Assembly (NCBI GenBank): GCA_037447655.1
Contig: JBBHKE010000805.1
Coordinates: 62,001 to 126,000, forward strand
Length of the DNA: 64,000 nt
Direction: 5' to 3'
From: Zygnema cylindricum
Taxonomy: Eukaryota > Streptophyta > Zygnematophyceae > Zygnematales > Zygnemataceae
Shown here piece after piece: positions 50,813-62,603 of this stretch. Both the position numbers and the translations under genes were made by a program. Below the pieces are notes generated by a model. It made no database searches. It was not told the origin of the DNA and saw only the letters and a list, made by a program, of their open reading frames with translations. Position 1 is the first letter of the stretch. The number at the start of each line of letters is the position of its first letter.

Positions 50813-51424
50813 GTGATGGAAAAAAGGAAAGAAAAAGAGAAATCCACACCTATAGCAACTGGATCTGCTTTCATGTCTCCTATTCCGAGGAATGAGGAGA
50901 ATGATATCGATACCTGGGACTACAACAATATGGCAGCCAAGCATTTTATCCTCCGTCATCTTACAGAAGGACTCGCAGGTCCTCATTTGCAGGTGGAAAA
51001 GGCATCCGATCTATGGGATGCGCTTATAGAGATGTATCGTAGCGGTACTATTCAGGAACAGAAGCTAGAAGACCAAAAGATCAATAGATACTTTCACAAA
51101 GGAGAGAAGATGCTCGATTTCTGCAATGAGCTGGCTATACTTTTCATGGAGTTAGAGTGTGCCGGAAAAGTAGAAACCGAGAAGGCAAAGGTACATTGTT
51201 TACTCATGAAACTACCCGATGAGTATGAGAACATTGTGAACCGGGTACAGGATCTACCGGACTCCAGGTGGGTATCGAATTCAGTAGTTGGTATGATTCT
51301 CGTCCGAGAGAATAAATCGAAATTTGAAGGGGAGTTAAGAACGGACAAGCCTTGGGGGCTGGAGCAAGTTGGAGAAACAAAGATTCACGGAAACCCCTTG
51401 GAAGTCATGGAGGGGAATACTTGA
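50813..51424 (+). pseudogene. Copia copy 3 gag
   Basis: 203 codons and the best preserved gag of the three: DTWDYNNMAAKHFILRHLTE, ASDLWDALIEMYRSGT, MLDFCNELAILFMELECAG, LLMKLPDEYENIVNRVQDLP. The frame stops at 51424, just before the zinc knuckle, which is in the next frame. Confidence 0.9.
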
Positions 51425-51459
51425 AAAATCAATCCGATGAATCCGGAACGAGGGACCAA

Positions 51460-53219
51460 AGGGGCTTTGTCACTTTTGTAAGAAACCCGGGCATTACATG
51501 GCAGAATGCACTAAGCTGACCGAGCTTCGGATAAAGGAGGGGCAGACCGAGGGTCAAACACGAGGGAAGAAAAAGGTAGTTGTCACACAGGTACTCGAGG
51601 AGGAATCCGATGAGGAGGACGACGAACTTCTTTTGGATGAGGAGTTGGAGGCAAAAACTGAAGTCAAAATTCCACGAAAGCAGAAATGTGCTTTCGGTGG
51701 ATTGAAAGGTGAAGGAGGCTGGATTGTGGATTCAGGTGCATCTATGCATATGTGCAAAGATAAGCATCTGTTTACTAAGCTGAGAAAGATCCCTACAGTA
51801 GAGATTGAATATGGGGATGGGAGGGTAGTGACCACTACTTATGTAGGATCGATAGATCTGAAAGTCGTAGTGGAGGGAAAAACCTCAATAGTTACGTTCT
51901 CCGATGTATTGTTTATTCCGGAGCTAAACAAGAATCTTATCTCTACGTCTGTATTAGATGATAAAGGATTTGAAACTAGCACCAAAAAAGGAGTCTTTAC
52001 AGCTAGCTTTGAGGAAGATGTGTATTTCACTGCTGAGAAAGGTAGCCAAGGAATGTTCAGGCTTGCTTTAAGTAATGAAAAACTCAAACTTTACTATGCT
52101 GGTGTCAATGATATTATGTTGTGGCATAAGAGACTTGGGCATGTGAATCTAGAAAAGTTAAGAGAAATGAAAAAGTTGGGAGTAGTTAAAGGAATACGCT
52201 TTGGAGAAAATGATAATATGAGTGATTGTAGTGGGTGTGCTCAAGGTAAAGCACACAGATTACCATTCCCAAAGGAAGCAACTTATAAAGGAGAAAAAGT
52301 TCTTGATTTGGTACACACGGACATTTGGGGACCGGCGAGAGCGCCATCACCCGAAGGCAAAAGATTTATGCTAACCATTACTGATGATTGGTCCTGGTAC
52401 TCCCGAGTATACTTTCTGAAAAATAAATCAGAAACTCCGGAGTATTTCAAACAATATAAGGCATGGGTCGAGTACTTCTCGAGACCTCAATAAAGAGAGT
52501 AAGAAGTGACAATGGAGGAGAATATACCTCTAATCAGTTTGAGGAGTTCTTAAGGGAGGATGGTGTTCAACATCAAAAGACAGTTCCAGAAAACCCGCAA
52601 CACAATGGTGTTGGCGAGAGATTCAATAGGACACTAAATGATAGTGCACGGAGTATGTTGTCAGATAAAAGCATAGGAAAAAGATTTTCGGCAGAAGCTA
52701 TGAATTGTGCAAATTATTTGAGAAACAAAGTTCTAACTTTGGCGGTGAAAGGCCAAACTCCATATGAGAAATGGACCGGCCGAAAACGAAATCTATCTCA
52801 TTTAAAGGTTTTCGGTAGTAAAGTCTTCAGTTTAGATACAGATAAATCAAACTGGAAACTAGATCCTAAAGGAAACCAGGATACCTGCTAGGATATGATG
52901 AGGATGTAAAAGGGTATAGAGTATATGATCTAAAGAGAGAAGATATAATATTAGTTAAACATCTGGTAGCTATGGATGAAGGGAAGTCGGTAGTTCCCTT
53001 TAAATCCTCAAAACCTGTCAGAATCAGAGTTGAGTCAGACAATTCTGATGACTTTCATCTCCCTAACTATCCGGGTTTTCAAGAAGACGATACTCTTGCA
53101 GGTTCAGATGATATCCTTGCAGATTCAAAACAGACAGAGAAAGACCTAAACTTGGAAACGCCAATGACACAAGCGGAAGACATGGTGGAAACGGATATGG
53201 ATCCGAGGGACAGGGGATA
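51460..53219 (+). pseudogene. Copia copy 3 zinc knuckle, protease and integrase
   Basis: CCHC knuckle at about 51467-51510 (CHFCKKPGHYMAEC), acidic linker, protease WIVDSGASMHMC, pre-integrase WHKRLGHVNLEKL with CSGC, then HTDIWGP. A deletion at about 52465-52490 shifts the frame. The second part carries SDNGGEYTSNQF and NGVGERFNRTL. Another break is at about 52890. The catalytic D, D and E are all still encoded. Confidence 0.92.
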
Positions 53220-54187
53220 ACAAGGTAACTAAACTATCTCACCCGGATGAACCTCAAACATATGAAGAGGCAATGAACTGTCTGGAAAGAAATCGGTGGA
53301 AGACGATCATCAATGAAGAGATGACTTCAATAATGGCGGCTGATACATGGGAGCTGGTGGACTGTGCACCCGATAGAAAACCAATTGGATGTAAGTGGGT
53401 TTTCAAACTAAAACTGAATCCGGACAATACAATTGAGCGGTATAAGGCTCGGTTAGTGGCGAAAGGTTTTACTCAGAAAGAGGGAATAGACTACGAAGAA
53501 ACCTTCGCTCCGGTCGTCAGATTTCCCTCGGTCCGAATACTTCTCAGTCTGGCAGCTGTAAAAGACATGGAAGTCCACCAGATGGACATAAAGACAGCGT
53601 TCCTACATGGAGAACTAGAGGAGGATATCTTCATGCGACAACCGGAAGGATTCGTGGAACAAGGAGAGAAAAGTTTCGTGGAACAAGGAGAGAAAAGTAA
53701 GGTATGCCGGCTAATCAAATCTCTCTATGGTTTGAAACCGGCGCCCAGAGAGTGGAACAAGAAACTTGATGAGTTCCTTACCAGTCAGGGATACTTTCGC
53801 ATCAGTTCATACCATTCAATTTATGTCTTTGAAGATGAGGAAGGTGTCATCTTTATTGCAATTTAAGTTGATGATCTTCTTGTTCTAAGTAAGTCATTAA
53901 AGAAAATTAACAAACTAAAAACAGATCTAAAGGGAAGATTCGAAATGAAAGATATGGGAGAGGCTAGATATATTTTGGGAATACAAGTAGAGAGAAATAG
54001 GAAAAAGAGGATAATTAGATTAACTCAGAAAGAGGCAATTGGAAACATGCTGGAAAAATTTCAGATGAACAAAGCCAACAGTTGCACGACTCTCATGGAT
54101 CTAAAGAAGGGAAGTGAGGGGAGTGAGGAAGGAGACATCCTAATTCTAGATGATGAACTAGGTCCAGAAGAGAAGAAGTTTATGTAG
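53220..54187 (+). pseudogene. Copia copy 3 reverse transcriptase
   Basis: Well preserved RVT_2: GCKWVFKLKLNPDNTIERYK, MEVHQMDIKTAFLHGELEED, LYGLKPAPREWNKKLDEFL. A duplicated SFVEQGEK block is present (about 53650-53697). At 53862-53866 the motif reads I-A-I-stop-V-D-D-L-L, so the tyrosine of YVDD is TAA; the frame is otherwise open beyond it. Confidence 0.93.
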
Positions 54188-54522
54188 ACTATTCCATACA
54201 GACAAGTAGTAGGCAGTCTGATATATTTTATGAATTGTACCAGACCGGATTTGGCAGCAGCTGTAGGAGTGCTAAGTAAGAGTCTGAATGCTCCTACCAA
54301 AAAGGATTGGGAAGCAGCAAAAAGGGTCCTCAGATATCTCATAGGAACTAGGGATATATGGCTGCATTTGGGTGGGGAAAACACTAACATCACCACTTGG
54401 AGTGATGCCAGCTATGGGGATGCTCCGATGAGAAGATGTACATCTGGATATGTGTTGTATGTGGGGAATGGTGCTTGTTGTTGGAGCAGTAAGCAGGAAA
54501 GGTCATTGCTCAGTCTACCATG
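54188..54522 (+). pseudogene. Copia copy 3 RNase H, truncated
   Basis: MNCTRPDLAAAVGVLSKSLN and SDASYGDAPMRRCTSGYVLY are clear. The frame shifts near 54495, and similarity ends near TCTACCATGGAG at about 54522. Confidence 0.88.
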
Positions 54523-54967
54523 GAGACATGTCTGCAGTTTTACTACTTGGAAGTCTGGATACATCATGTGTTCTGAGTCCTAAGTCTTATACTAGTGTTG
54601 TACCGGCAATACCAGTGTATCTGAGAGGTACGTCAAGCTGCCAAGCTAATACTAAGCTACCAGTGAGCTACCACTAAGCTACCATTGAGCTACCACTGAG
54701 CTAACTAGAATCGTATCTATCGCAGTTGCTCTATCCTGTACAGAATCACATTAAGAATATCAGACGTTGCGTTGTCCGTACGGACCATATCAAATATAAT
54801 CGTGGTTGCTTTGTCCTGTCTGTGTTGCAGCTTCGCTGCTGTGTTGCTTTGCTGTATAGCAGCTTCGCTGCTGTATAGCTGAGCTGCTCTGTTGTATAGC
54901 AGCTGCTCTGTCTGTTGCTGTATAGCAGCTGTGCTGCTGTGTTGTATAGCAGCTGCGTTGCTCTGAG
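54523..54967. other. Repetitive junction sequence
   Basis: 12-bp GAGCTACCACTA-like repeats (54655-54706) and TGTATAGCAGCTG-like repeats (54838-54960). Composition resembles the middle of the chromovirus LTR, so this may be a remnant of its missing 5' LTR; the match is too weak to claim. Confidence 0.35.
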
Positions 54968-55844
54968 ACTGAAAGCTTTCCAAAAAGACAACAAATTTGA
55001 CCTCCTCGATTCTGGTGATTATGGGGAAGGCTCTCAGCTGGCAGAAGAGGAAAAGCATACTGATGAACAATTAAAATATCTGTCGGAGAAATCGTCTAGA
55101 TTGAAGGCCGAGCTCGAGGTGAGATCTTATTTTTAGACCTAGAGAGTCGTCAAAAAGTATGAAAGCAGTATGAAGTGCCTTAACAGAAGTCATTGCATTG
55201 TTAGCCATAAAAACCATAATCTCTTCGCATGATCTTATTAGCATTGCTTTGTGGAACATTCATTTTCCTTCTCTCTATGCAGGCAATACTTTTGGACATT
55301 GAAGGGAATTTATTGAGTCTGTAACAGTTATCCTCACCCGAAAATCGAAGCTAATTTGATACTTTTGGCTTTCTAGATACTGGTTGCCGCACAGGAGAAG
55401 CTTCGAGACGACTTAGCGGATATTCAGGAGCGTACAAAATCTTCAAATATAAAGCTGTCAAAACTGCAGCAAGAAATGTCGACATCAGCCAGCTTACAAA
55501 AATTTGAAGACCTGACTCGCATATGCGAGGATGTGAAGCTTTTGAGGCAGGCTATGAAGGAAGAGAAAGAGAAGGAGGCAGAACTACAGATGGAGCTGAA
55601 TGTACTGGAAATGAAAATAACTGAAAACAAAACAATGGCTGTTGATGTGGACAAAGCATTAGAGAAATTGAGGGAACTGGTTGTGGCTCTTTATGAAATT
55701 CTGCGAGCGCAGGCTTTGGAAAAACAGCAAGAAATAGAGAAGGCATTGAAGGGAAATGACCTGGAGAAGGTGTCAACCATAGCGAAGGAGGCTGCAGCAG
55801 CAAATGAGAAAGCAAATAAGCTTCGGATGAAGTATGGATTATAA
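54968..55844 (+). CDS. 3' end of a coiled-coil protein gene
   Basis: Two exons are supported: about 54968-55118 (KAFQKDNKFDLLDSGDYGEG, then SEKSSRLKAELE) with a GT donor at 55119, and 55377-55844 after a CTTTCTAG acceptor (ILVAAQEKLRDDLADIQERT, to a stop at 55842-55844). Joined, the phases agree and give about 207 residues, nearly all charged heptad-like coiled coil; the last 50 contain ALEKQQEIEKALKGNDLEKV. The extra splice acceptor near 55282 could add an alternative exon. No start codon or upstream exons are found: the gene runs into repeat and Copia sequence on the left, so the 5' part is beyond the insertions or lost. The family is not recognised. Confidence 0.65.
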
Positions 55845-56924
55845 ATAACCGAGGTTTGAGGTGTATAAGGCCGACAGTTACTGTAATATAGGTGGTTGTT
55901 ATCATCAGTTTTCAATGAAACAATTGTTGAAAACGGTTTTTGCCAGTGCTCGTTCGAAAGACTTGTGGGTTGACTAGGAGCCTTTCGGCGGCCATTTGAA
56001 CAATAGGTACATTTAGTACCTTTATTGCCTTCCCTTCAACACTTTCCAAAAAATGTTAATAACTTGAATTCTTGAACGGTAAAAGTACATTTGTTATAGA
56101 TGTCTCTGTAGGCAAAAAGTGTAAACAAATTGTTCGATTGATAGAAGCACACTTGTAACATACGTCCATATAGGCAAAGGGTACAAATAAAAGCCTTGAT
56201 TCCATAGGTTTACATAGGCTGAGACTAGGATTATCTTACAGGTAGTTATTAACATTAAATTACAGTATTTCCACGCAGCATTCCAGATCATTAGGGATGT
56301 ATAGCCGTTAGTGTCTGTACTGTTTTCAAAGCTCAACCAAATTTACCTTAAAAAGGTTAGGGGAGACAGGAAAACATTATTGTATCTTATTATTTTTTAT
56401 ATTATTATTATTGTCTTATTTACATTATTTATTTGTGTTTCGAACAAATGGGAGAAGGGGAGAAGGGAAAGACAAGAGTGAAGGGAAACAGAAAAGAGGA
56501 GGTCGGAGAACTTCGTATTTTTTTGAATTAAACGAAATTTCAATCCACCAAAAAGGAGAATTGCCAAAGATTTGGTATTGATGTCAAAACCGAATCAATC
56601 AGTTGACATTTTTTGGTCTTTTTATTCTTTGAAAAGGTTTGTAGAAAAAATTTCGATGCCTGTCACATTCAATCTGTGTGAAAACTCTCCTAAGTATCTT
56701 CCACATAGGAAAACATACCAAAAAGAAAAACAAAAAAAAAAAAATAGAAGGAAGGGGGTGGAGGGAGGCAAACAAAGTGGAGGTGGGAAGGAGTTGGGAA
56801 AGAGGAGTGAGAGCAAACAAACGGGGGGAGGGGGGATAAAATCAAAACAGTAAAACTACAAAGGTTACAGTTCTTTTTCTTTCCTTGTCTTTTGTTATAT
56901 TTATTTGCTTACAAAACCGTTTTT
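55845..56924. other. 3' flank and intergenic stretch
   Basis: Should contain the 3' UTR of the coiled-coil gene. Otherwise AT-rich with a purine-rich patch at 56740-56840. No gene seen. Confidence 0.4.
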
Positions 56925-57490
56925 TAAATGACAACGCCCCCCCTAGAAGGGTACAAGGAAAGGGGGCTTGGACTCTCTCCTCTATTTATTTCCTCTAACC
57001 TTCTTCCTCCTCTTCTCTCTCTCTTCCTTTGGCCAATCTCCCTCCCTCCTCGCCCACTCCCTTCCTCCTTGCCCCTCTTCTCCTTCCCTCCCCTCCTCCC
57101 CTTCCGTCTCCCTCCTCCCCTCCTCCCCTTCTGTCTCCCTCCTCCCCTCTCCCTCCCTCTCTTCTCCCCCTCCCCCTCCTCCCTCCCCCCCCTCAATTTT
57201 TTTTCCAGAAAGCTTCCAAAATCCTCCTGAAGACTCCCTCACAAATTTTCAAAACCCCAAACTAACGCCCCTAACACAATCCTCACTCTCCCCCACCCCC
57301 CCCCCCCCCCCCCCCCCCCCAAACCCAAAGCTCTCCTCCCCTCTCTCTCCAAACAGAAATCTTGCACTCCCTCCTCCTTTCCCCACCCGTTTCCCCCTCC
57401 CTTAACCCCCCTCTCCTTTCCTCCCCATTACAACCCCCCCCCCCCCTCCTGAGTAGCCGGCAGTCTTCTCACAGAGTCACCGACACCCCT

Positions 57491-57523
<33 letters not shown>

Positions 57524-57955
57524 GGGGAGAATTACATCCCCCCCCCCCCCCCCCCCAGCCTCCTCTCTCTCCCCCTCACCCCCTCCGACGCAAAAGACAA
57601 CGAAAATTTATCCCTCTTTCTGTTTCTTCTCTTTTATTTCAAACCAACATAGTATAAAATTCTCTCTCGCCCCCCCTCATCCACCCTCTCCCTCCACCCC
57701 CAAAAGAAAAACATCTCAAAAGCTTCCCTTACCTCACTAGGAACTCCTCTCAAACACATTTTCTCCTTTCCCTCATCCTCCTCCTGCCCCCTCCTCCTCG
57801 TCCACCCTCCCTCTCCCACCTCCTCCTCCCCATTTCTCACTTCGCTCTCCTCCCCCTCCTCCTCCTCCCCCTCATCTTCCTCCCCCTCTAGCCCCTCGGC
57901 ACCCTCCTCTCCCTCCTCTCCCTCCACTCCCTCCCTCCTCACTTTATAATCCTGG
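56925..57955. repeat. CT-rich tract with long C and G homopolymers
   Basis: CCCTCC-like repeats, C runs at 57296-57320 and 57538-57556, and a 32-base G run at 57491-57522. Long proline, serine and leucine-rich ORFs are composition artefacts. Confidence 0.9.
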
Positions 57956-58567
57956 ATCCGGATTTCCCAAAATCCTCCTCGAACCTCCCAATCTCACAAT
58001 CCCTCCTTACACTTTCTTCCTCTCCTCCCCCCCTTCTCACTCCCTCTCCCTTCCCCTCCCTTCCTTGAGCTGCCAGCCCCCGTTAGGTGGGGGCGCATGC
58101 AGGAAGCATTCGGGAGCGAGAATAAGACAAAGTTATTTTGGAGCTATTCGGCGCCTTCGCAGCTGCCCCCCCCCCCCCCCCCCCCAGGCCACCCCCTCTG
58201 CTGCAGCGCCGACATTTGCGCCGACCGCAGCTTTAAAGTGCGAAGATTGGGCCGTACGGCGCGCTTTCGGTGCGCTTTGTGACGCCGCACGGAAAGAGTT
58301 AAATACGCACGCAATGCCAAGCACATCAGATCTGTCGAACCAAACAGTGTACGGGCACCGTCACGATCAGAGGCGTACGGATGTGATCGTAGGGTTGGAA
58401 GAAAGTTCCAAACGCATCCAAATATTGTTTGATGGCACCGACAATGTAGCACCTCCACGCTTTAACTTTTACGTCAAAACTGCCGCACAGAACTATGTCG
58501 TACTCCGTTGTCCCGATACAAAATAGGAGCCCGAATCCCACTTTTCGCCTAATGGAACGTCACCCTT
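57956..58567. repeat. Unclassified dispersed repeat, copy 1
   Basis: From CTGGATCCGGATTTCCCAAA to CTAATGGAACGTCACCC, followed by TTA. The central part is nearly identical to copies 2 and 3. The right end resembles the GGGTGA-GTTCCAT ends near 21106 and 21905, which suggests a PIF-like MITE. A C run interrupts it at 58163-58184. Confidence 0.7.
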
Positions 58568-59517
58568 AGAGTTGTGGCCCACTAGATGATTACCATTGGT
58601 ACACGTGAAAAGGCAAAAAAACATCTACTTTGAACAAGCGATCACGGGCTTACATGTCGTACATTCTATGTGTCTCTTGCCACGCTGGATCCAGGTCAAC
58701 CGAAAAAAATCCTCGCACGCTCTGTCTGACATCCACCGACATTCAAAAGTTTGCCACGACCTTCAAAGTTTGTCGCTTCTCTTTGCCATTCCGTTTCGAA
58801 ATTTTGATCTCCATTTTCAAAATCAAAATCTGGCCGCAAACTTGATGTACGAATCATTAGCTACCTCTGGTCGTACAGATATTTCGTTCTGACTTTCGTG
58901 TGTAGATTATCTTAAGATTTTCAGAATTTCGACGCCAACCTATGTGGTGCCAATCATAATTGAGGAATGTACTTGCGCGACAAAATGGAGCGGACTTCTA
59001 GTAGACGCTGTCAGTCGACTTGTCCATACATTTACTGAAACCGCTTAATGTAATTTTACCATTAGCGTTATTTACGCTAATTGGGATTTTCAGTTTTTAT
59101 CAAAAAAATATTTATTCTAATTTATCATTAACTCTAATTTTTAAAGTGCCTTGTAATAATTGTCGGCGCATATAGCTTCACACTAAAATATGTGCATGTA
59201 CTAAATTGTTCAAATCCTACGCCGTCGCGTTTTTGTGACATCTGCGTCATATTTTCCAGAGCACATTTACATGCGCGCGCGTTAGCGTAAATATTTCTTT
59301 GTACTTTTTTACTTTAAAAATTACATAATAATACGGATCTGACAATCCGTACACACACTATTTAGAAGGGCACTATATTACAGTTATGAATCCTATTAGG
59401 TGGGTACCTCAAAAACGATAAAAAACATTTAGAATGATTAATTCTATTTGAGAATTTGCCTAAAAAAACGGGGTACCCCAATTAGAGTCATGAATGCTAA
59501 TAGCGATTCACGATGTA
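58568..59517. other. Intergenic stretch ending in a TA-bounded MITE fragment
   Basis: No gene seen. The right end at 59498-59517 (CTAATAGCGATTCACGATGTA) and internal sequence from about 59050 resemble the long-form MITE, but its left end is not clear. Confidence 0.45.
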
Positions 59518-59671
59518 TTGCAATTTGGCGTTTTTATCATCGCTACCCACTTCCACATCACGCCAGCTCATCTTCACACTTGCACTAGAATCAAATCCCT
59601 ACCTTATTTTTATCAAACTAATACCCTATTGACTAATAGAAAATCGAGATTGCACGCATCAAACTTTTTCA

Positions 59672-60187
59672 AAATGCTGGATCAGGATTTCCCAAAATCT
59701 TCCAAGAACCTCCCTATCTCACAACCTCCTCGCCCCCCTACACTTTCTTCTTCTCCCCTTCCCTTCCCTCCCCTCCCCTTCAATCCCCGATAGCAGGGGG
59801 CGCACGAGAAGTAGTCAAGAGCGAGAATAAGACAAAATAAATTCGGAGATGTTCTGCGCCCTTGCAGCTGCCGCCGACATTTGCGCCGGCACTAGAGTGT
59901 GAAGATTGGGCCGTACGGCGCGCTTTCGGTGCGCTTTGTGACGCCGCACGGAAAGAGTTAAATACGCACGCAATGCCAAGCACATCAGATCTGTCGAACC
60001 AAACAGTGTACGGGCACCGACACGATCAGAGGCGTACGGATGTGATCGTAGGGTTGGAAGAAAGTTCCAAACGCATCCAAATATTGTTTGATGGCACCGA
60101 CAATGTAGCACCTCCACGCTTTAACTTTTACGTCAAAACTGCCGCACAGAACTATGTCGTACTCCGTTGTCCCGATACAAAATAGGA
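59672..60187. repeat. Unclassified dispersed repeat, copy 2
   Basis: Matches copy 1 from CTGGATCAGGATTTCCCAAA to ACAAAATAGGAGCC. The stretch encoding DWAVRRAFGALCD to CPDTK is almost the same in both copies. Confidence 0.8.
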
Positions 60188-61040
60188 GCCCCTATAAGAT
60201 TTCATGCGTAACAAAACGACGGAGTACAGAGCACGGAGTTGACCGTACGCCGCAAAAACACAAAGAGACAACTTCACGCGTGTTTGACCACTGTCTATGT
60301 GACACAAGCAACGACGCAGAAAATTCTCCAGATCTGAACTTTGATGTTCAAACTGTCGAAGTTCAAGCTTTTGACATTTTTTCATTGCTTCGTTCCCGTG
60401 GCGTATGCGAAGGGTACACGTGTAGATTGTTGCATTCTCGGATGTTCGTTCTTTTGGCCAACCGACGATCAGATCGACATGCTTATAATCGTGACGGTAT
60501 ACACTATTGTCGGTGCAATAGAATACAGTACTGTTATATTATGAGAAGCAGTTCTGAGTCAAATTCGTTGTCGGTGTTTTTTTGTGAATGCCTATCAGGT
60601 GCTAGATACACACGTGCAAAATGATAAAGTTTGCAGGATTTTGTACTTTTTGACAGCCTATGGTCAAATCTCTTCGCGCTGCATCTGCACTAACACTGGT
60701 GTCGGTGCGATAGAGTACGGTATTGTCCTGTAGTGCAGAATTCAGCACAGTACAATCTTCCTCCAATTTAATCTTCCTCCAATCTTCCTTTAATCTTCCT
60801 CCGAATTTCCGAATTTTCCCAATCTTGTCGTCTCTATCTCCCCGCCAACCCTAACCCTAGGAACGCCCTCCCCCACGTTGGCCCCCCTGTCCACTGGCCG
60901 GCCTTGGCCTCGAACACAAAATCCTTCCCTTCCTCCTCCGTCTCATTATCCACCACCTTTCCGCACCCTTCCTTTTCCCCTCCCTCCCTCCCTCCCTCTC
61001 TTCTAGGACCGTAAGAAACCGTAGTGAAATATTCTCACTG
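60188..61040. other. Intergenic stretch
   Basis: No supported gene. A 156-codon frame overlaps copy 2 and has no recognisable domain. 60945-61005 is CCCTCC-rich. Confidence 0.35.
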
Positions 61041-61390
61041 CGCGAGAATAAGACAAAATAAATTCGGAGATGTTCTGCGCCCTTGCAGCTGCCGCCGACA
61101 TTTGCGCCGGCACTAGAGTGTGAAGATTGGGCCGTACGGCGCGCTTTCGGTGTGCTTTGTGACGCCGCACGGAAAGGGTTCAATGCGGACGCTAGGCGAC
61201 GCGCTTCGAATCTACAATATCGCACACAGTACGGGCACCGACAAGATTAGAGGCTTACGGATGTGATCGTAGGGCTGGAGTTAAGTACAAAAGTACAAAC
61301 GCATCCAAACTTAATTCGATGGCACCGACAATGTCGCCGTACAACCTCTACGCTTTGTACTTTATGTGAAAACCGCCGCACAGAAGGACG
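61041..61390. repeat. Unclassified dispersed repeat, copy 3 (diverged)
   Basis: GCGAGAATAAGACAAAATAA to about 61180 matches copy 2 closely; the rest is diverged. Confidence 0.75.
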
Positions 61391-61619
61391 CCTTGCTCCA
61401 TTGAAGCGACTACTGCAATGGCGCACCGACACGATGACACGCGCACAAAACGACAGTGCTAGATGCCAAACAGTCAAACACGGCCGTAGAAAGTACAAAG
61501 TACACACGTCCCATCAACACCGCCGTCTCACGTGTCACGGAGAACCCCTGCTGCAATTATCAATTTTAAATTTTCCCACTGCGTCTACCATACTAAACCT
61601 GGCCGTATAGTACGGCATG

Positions 61620-61820
61620 TATACCGCCAATCGCTATTATAGTCAAGGATTAAATAGCGTCAAAAAAAAGTTAGCGTTATTGATTCTAATTTAGTGCCAG
61701 AGACGTGGCGATTATGGTTCACGTACTTAAATAGCGTTATTAATTCTATTTCAGATTTTGGGGTCAAAATTTAGGGGCACCGAATTAGCGTTATATACTC
61801 TAATAGCGATTGGCGGTGTA
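61620..61820. mobile_element. TA-bounded MITE, array unit a (short)
   Basis: 201 bp. Starts TATACCGCCAATCGCTATTA and ends TAATAGCGATTGGCGGTGTA. Confidence 0.75.
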
Positions 61821-61826
61821 GTACAC

Positions 61827-62378
61827 TACACCTTCAATCGCTATTAAAGTAAAGGAATAAATAGCGTAAAGAAAAAATTAGTGTTATTAACACTAATCGG
61901 GATTTTTTTTTTTGAAAAAAAATATATATTCTAATTAATCCCTAACTGTAATTTGGGTTGTCCTGAATAATAAATACCCGCTCTTTCGATGTCTATAGTA
62001 ATATGTGTAAATGCACAAAACCTGACAATTTGTACACCGTCGCGCTGTTCACACGGTCGACGGATGAACATATGAGAACGTGATTTTCGTCGACGAGTTT
62101 GCATCACTTTCTTCCAGTGCACATTCACATGTGTGCGCAATAATGTTAAGTGTCTTTTTATGCCTTTGTAATTCAAAAAGTACTATTTCGTACGAAAATA
62201 CATTCCGTACGCCACACTATTTCCATCGCAGTGTACTTTCCTTATTAACGCTAATTGAAAAAAAAACCTAATTAAAATAATGGAAAAAATATAATTATGG
62301 ATTGTATTTCGGGTTTTTTTTTTGTGAAAAAAGGGCACCGAATTGGCGTTATATACTCTAATAGCGATTGACGGTGTA
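61827..62378. mobile_element. TA-bounded MITE, array unit b (long)
   Basis: 552 bp. Starts TACACCTTCAATCGCTATTA and ends TAATAGCGATTGACGGTGTA. Shares internal GTCGCGCTG and GTCGACGGA-like motifs with 18960-19578. Confidence 0.78.
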
Positions 62379-62381
62379 CAA

Positions 62382-62584
62382 TACACCGCGAATCGTTATT
62401 AGCATTATGAACTCTATATCGGCGCCCCAAAGTTTTGACATTAATACCTTAAATAGAATAAACTACACTACTTAAGGACGTGGACCATAATCTGCCACGT
62501 CTTCCGGTACTAAATTAGAATAAATGACGCTAATTTTTTCTTTACACTAATAATTTCTCAACGCTAATAACGATTCGCGGTGTA
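62382..62584. mobile_element. TA-bounded MITE, array unit c (short)
   Basis: 203 bp. Starts TACACCGCGAATCGTTATTA and ends TAATAACGATTCGCGGTGTA, a perfect inverted pair. Confidence 0.82.
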
Positions 62585-62603
62585 CAGTAGAGAAATAGTA
62601 AGG

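Larger units (their letters stand above)
49600..54522 (+). mobile_element. Copia retrotransposon copy 3 (3' end missing)
   Basis: Same family as copies 1 and 2 but on the plus strand. The 5' LTR is at 49600-50591. Gag, protease, integrase, reverse transcriptase and part of RNase H follow. Similarity stops near 54522 in RNase H, and the 3' LTR is missing. Confidence 0.94.

Noticed and set aside
57634-57942. Acidic Glu/Gly frame on the minus strand
   Set aside because: Low-complexity CT-rich DNA read in reverse.
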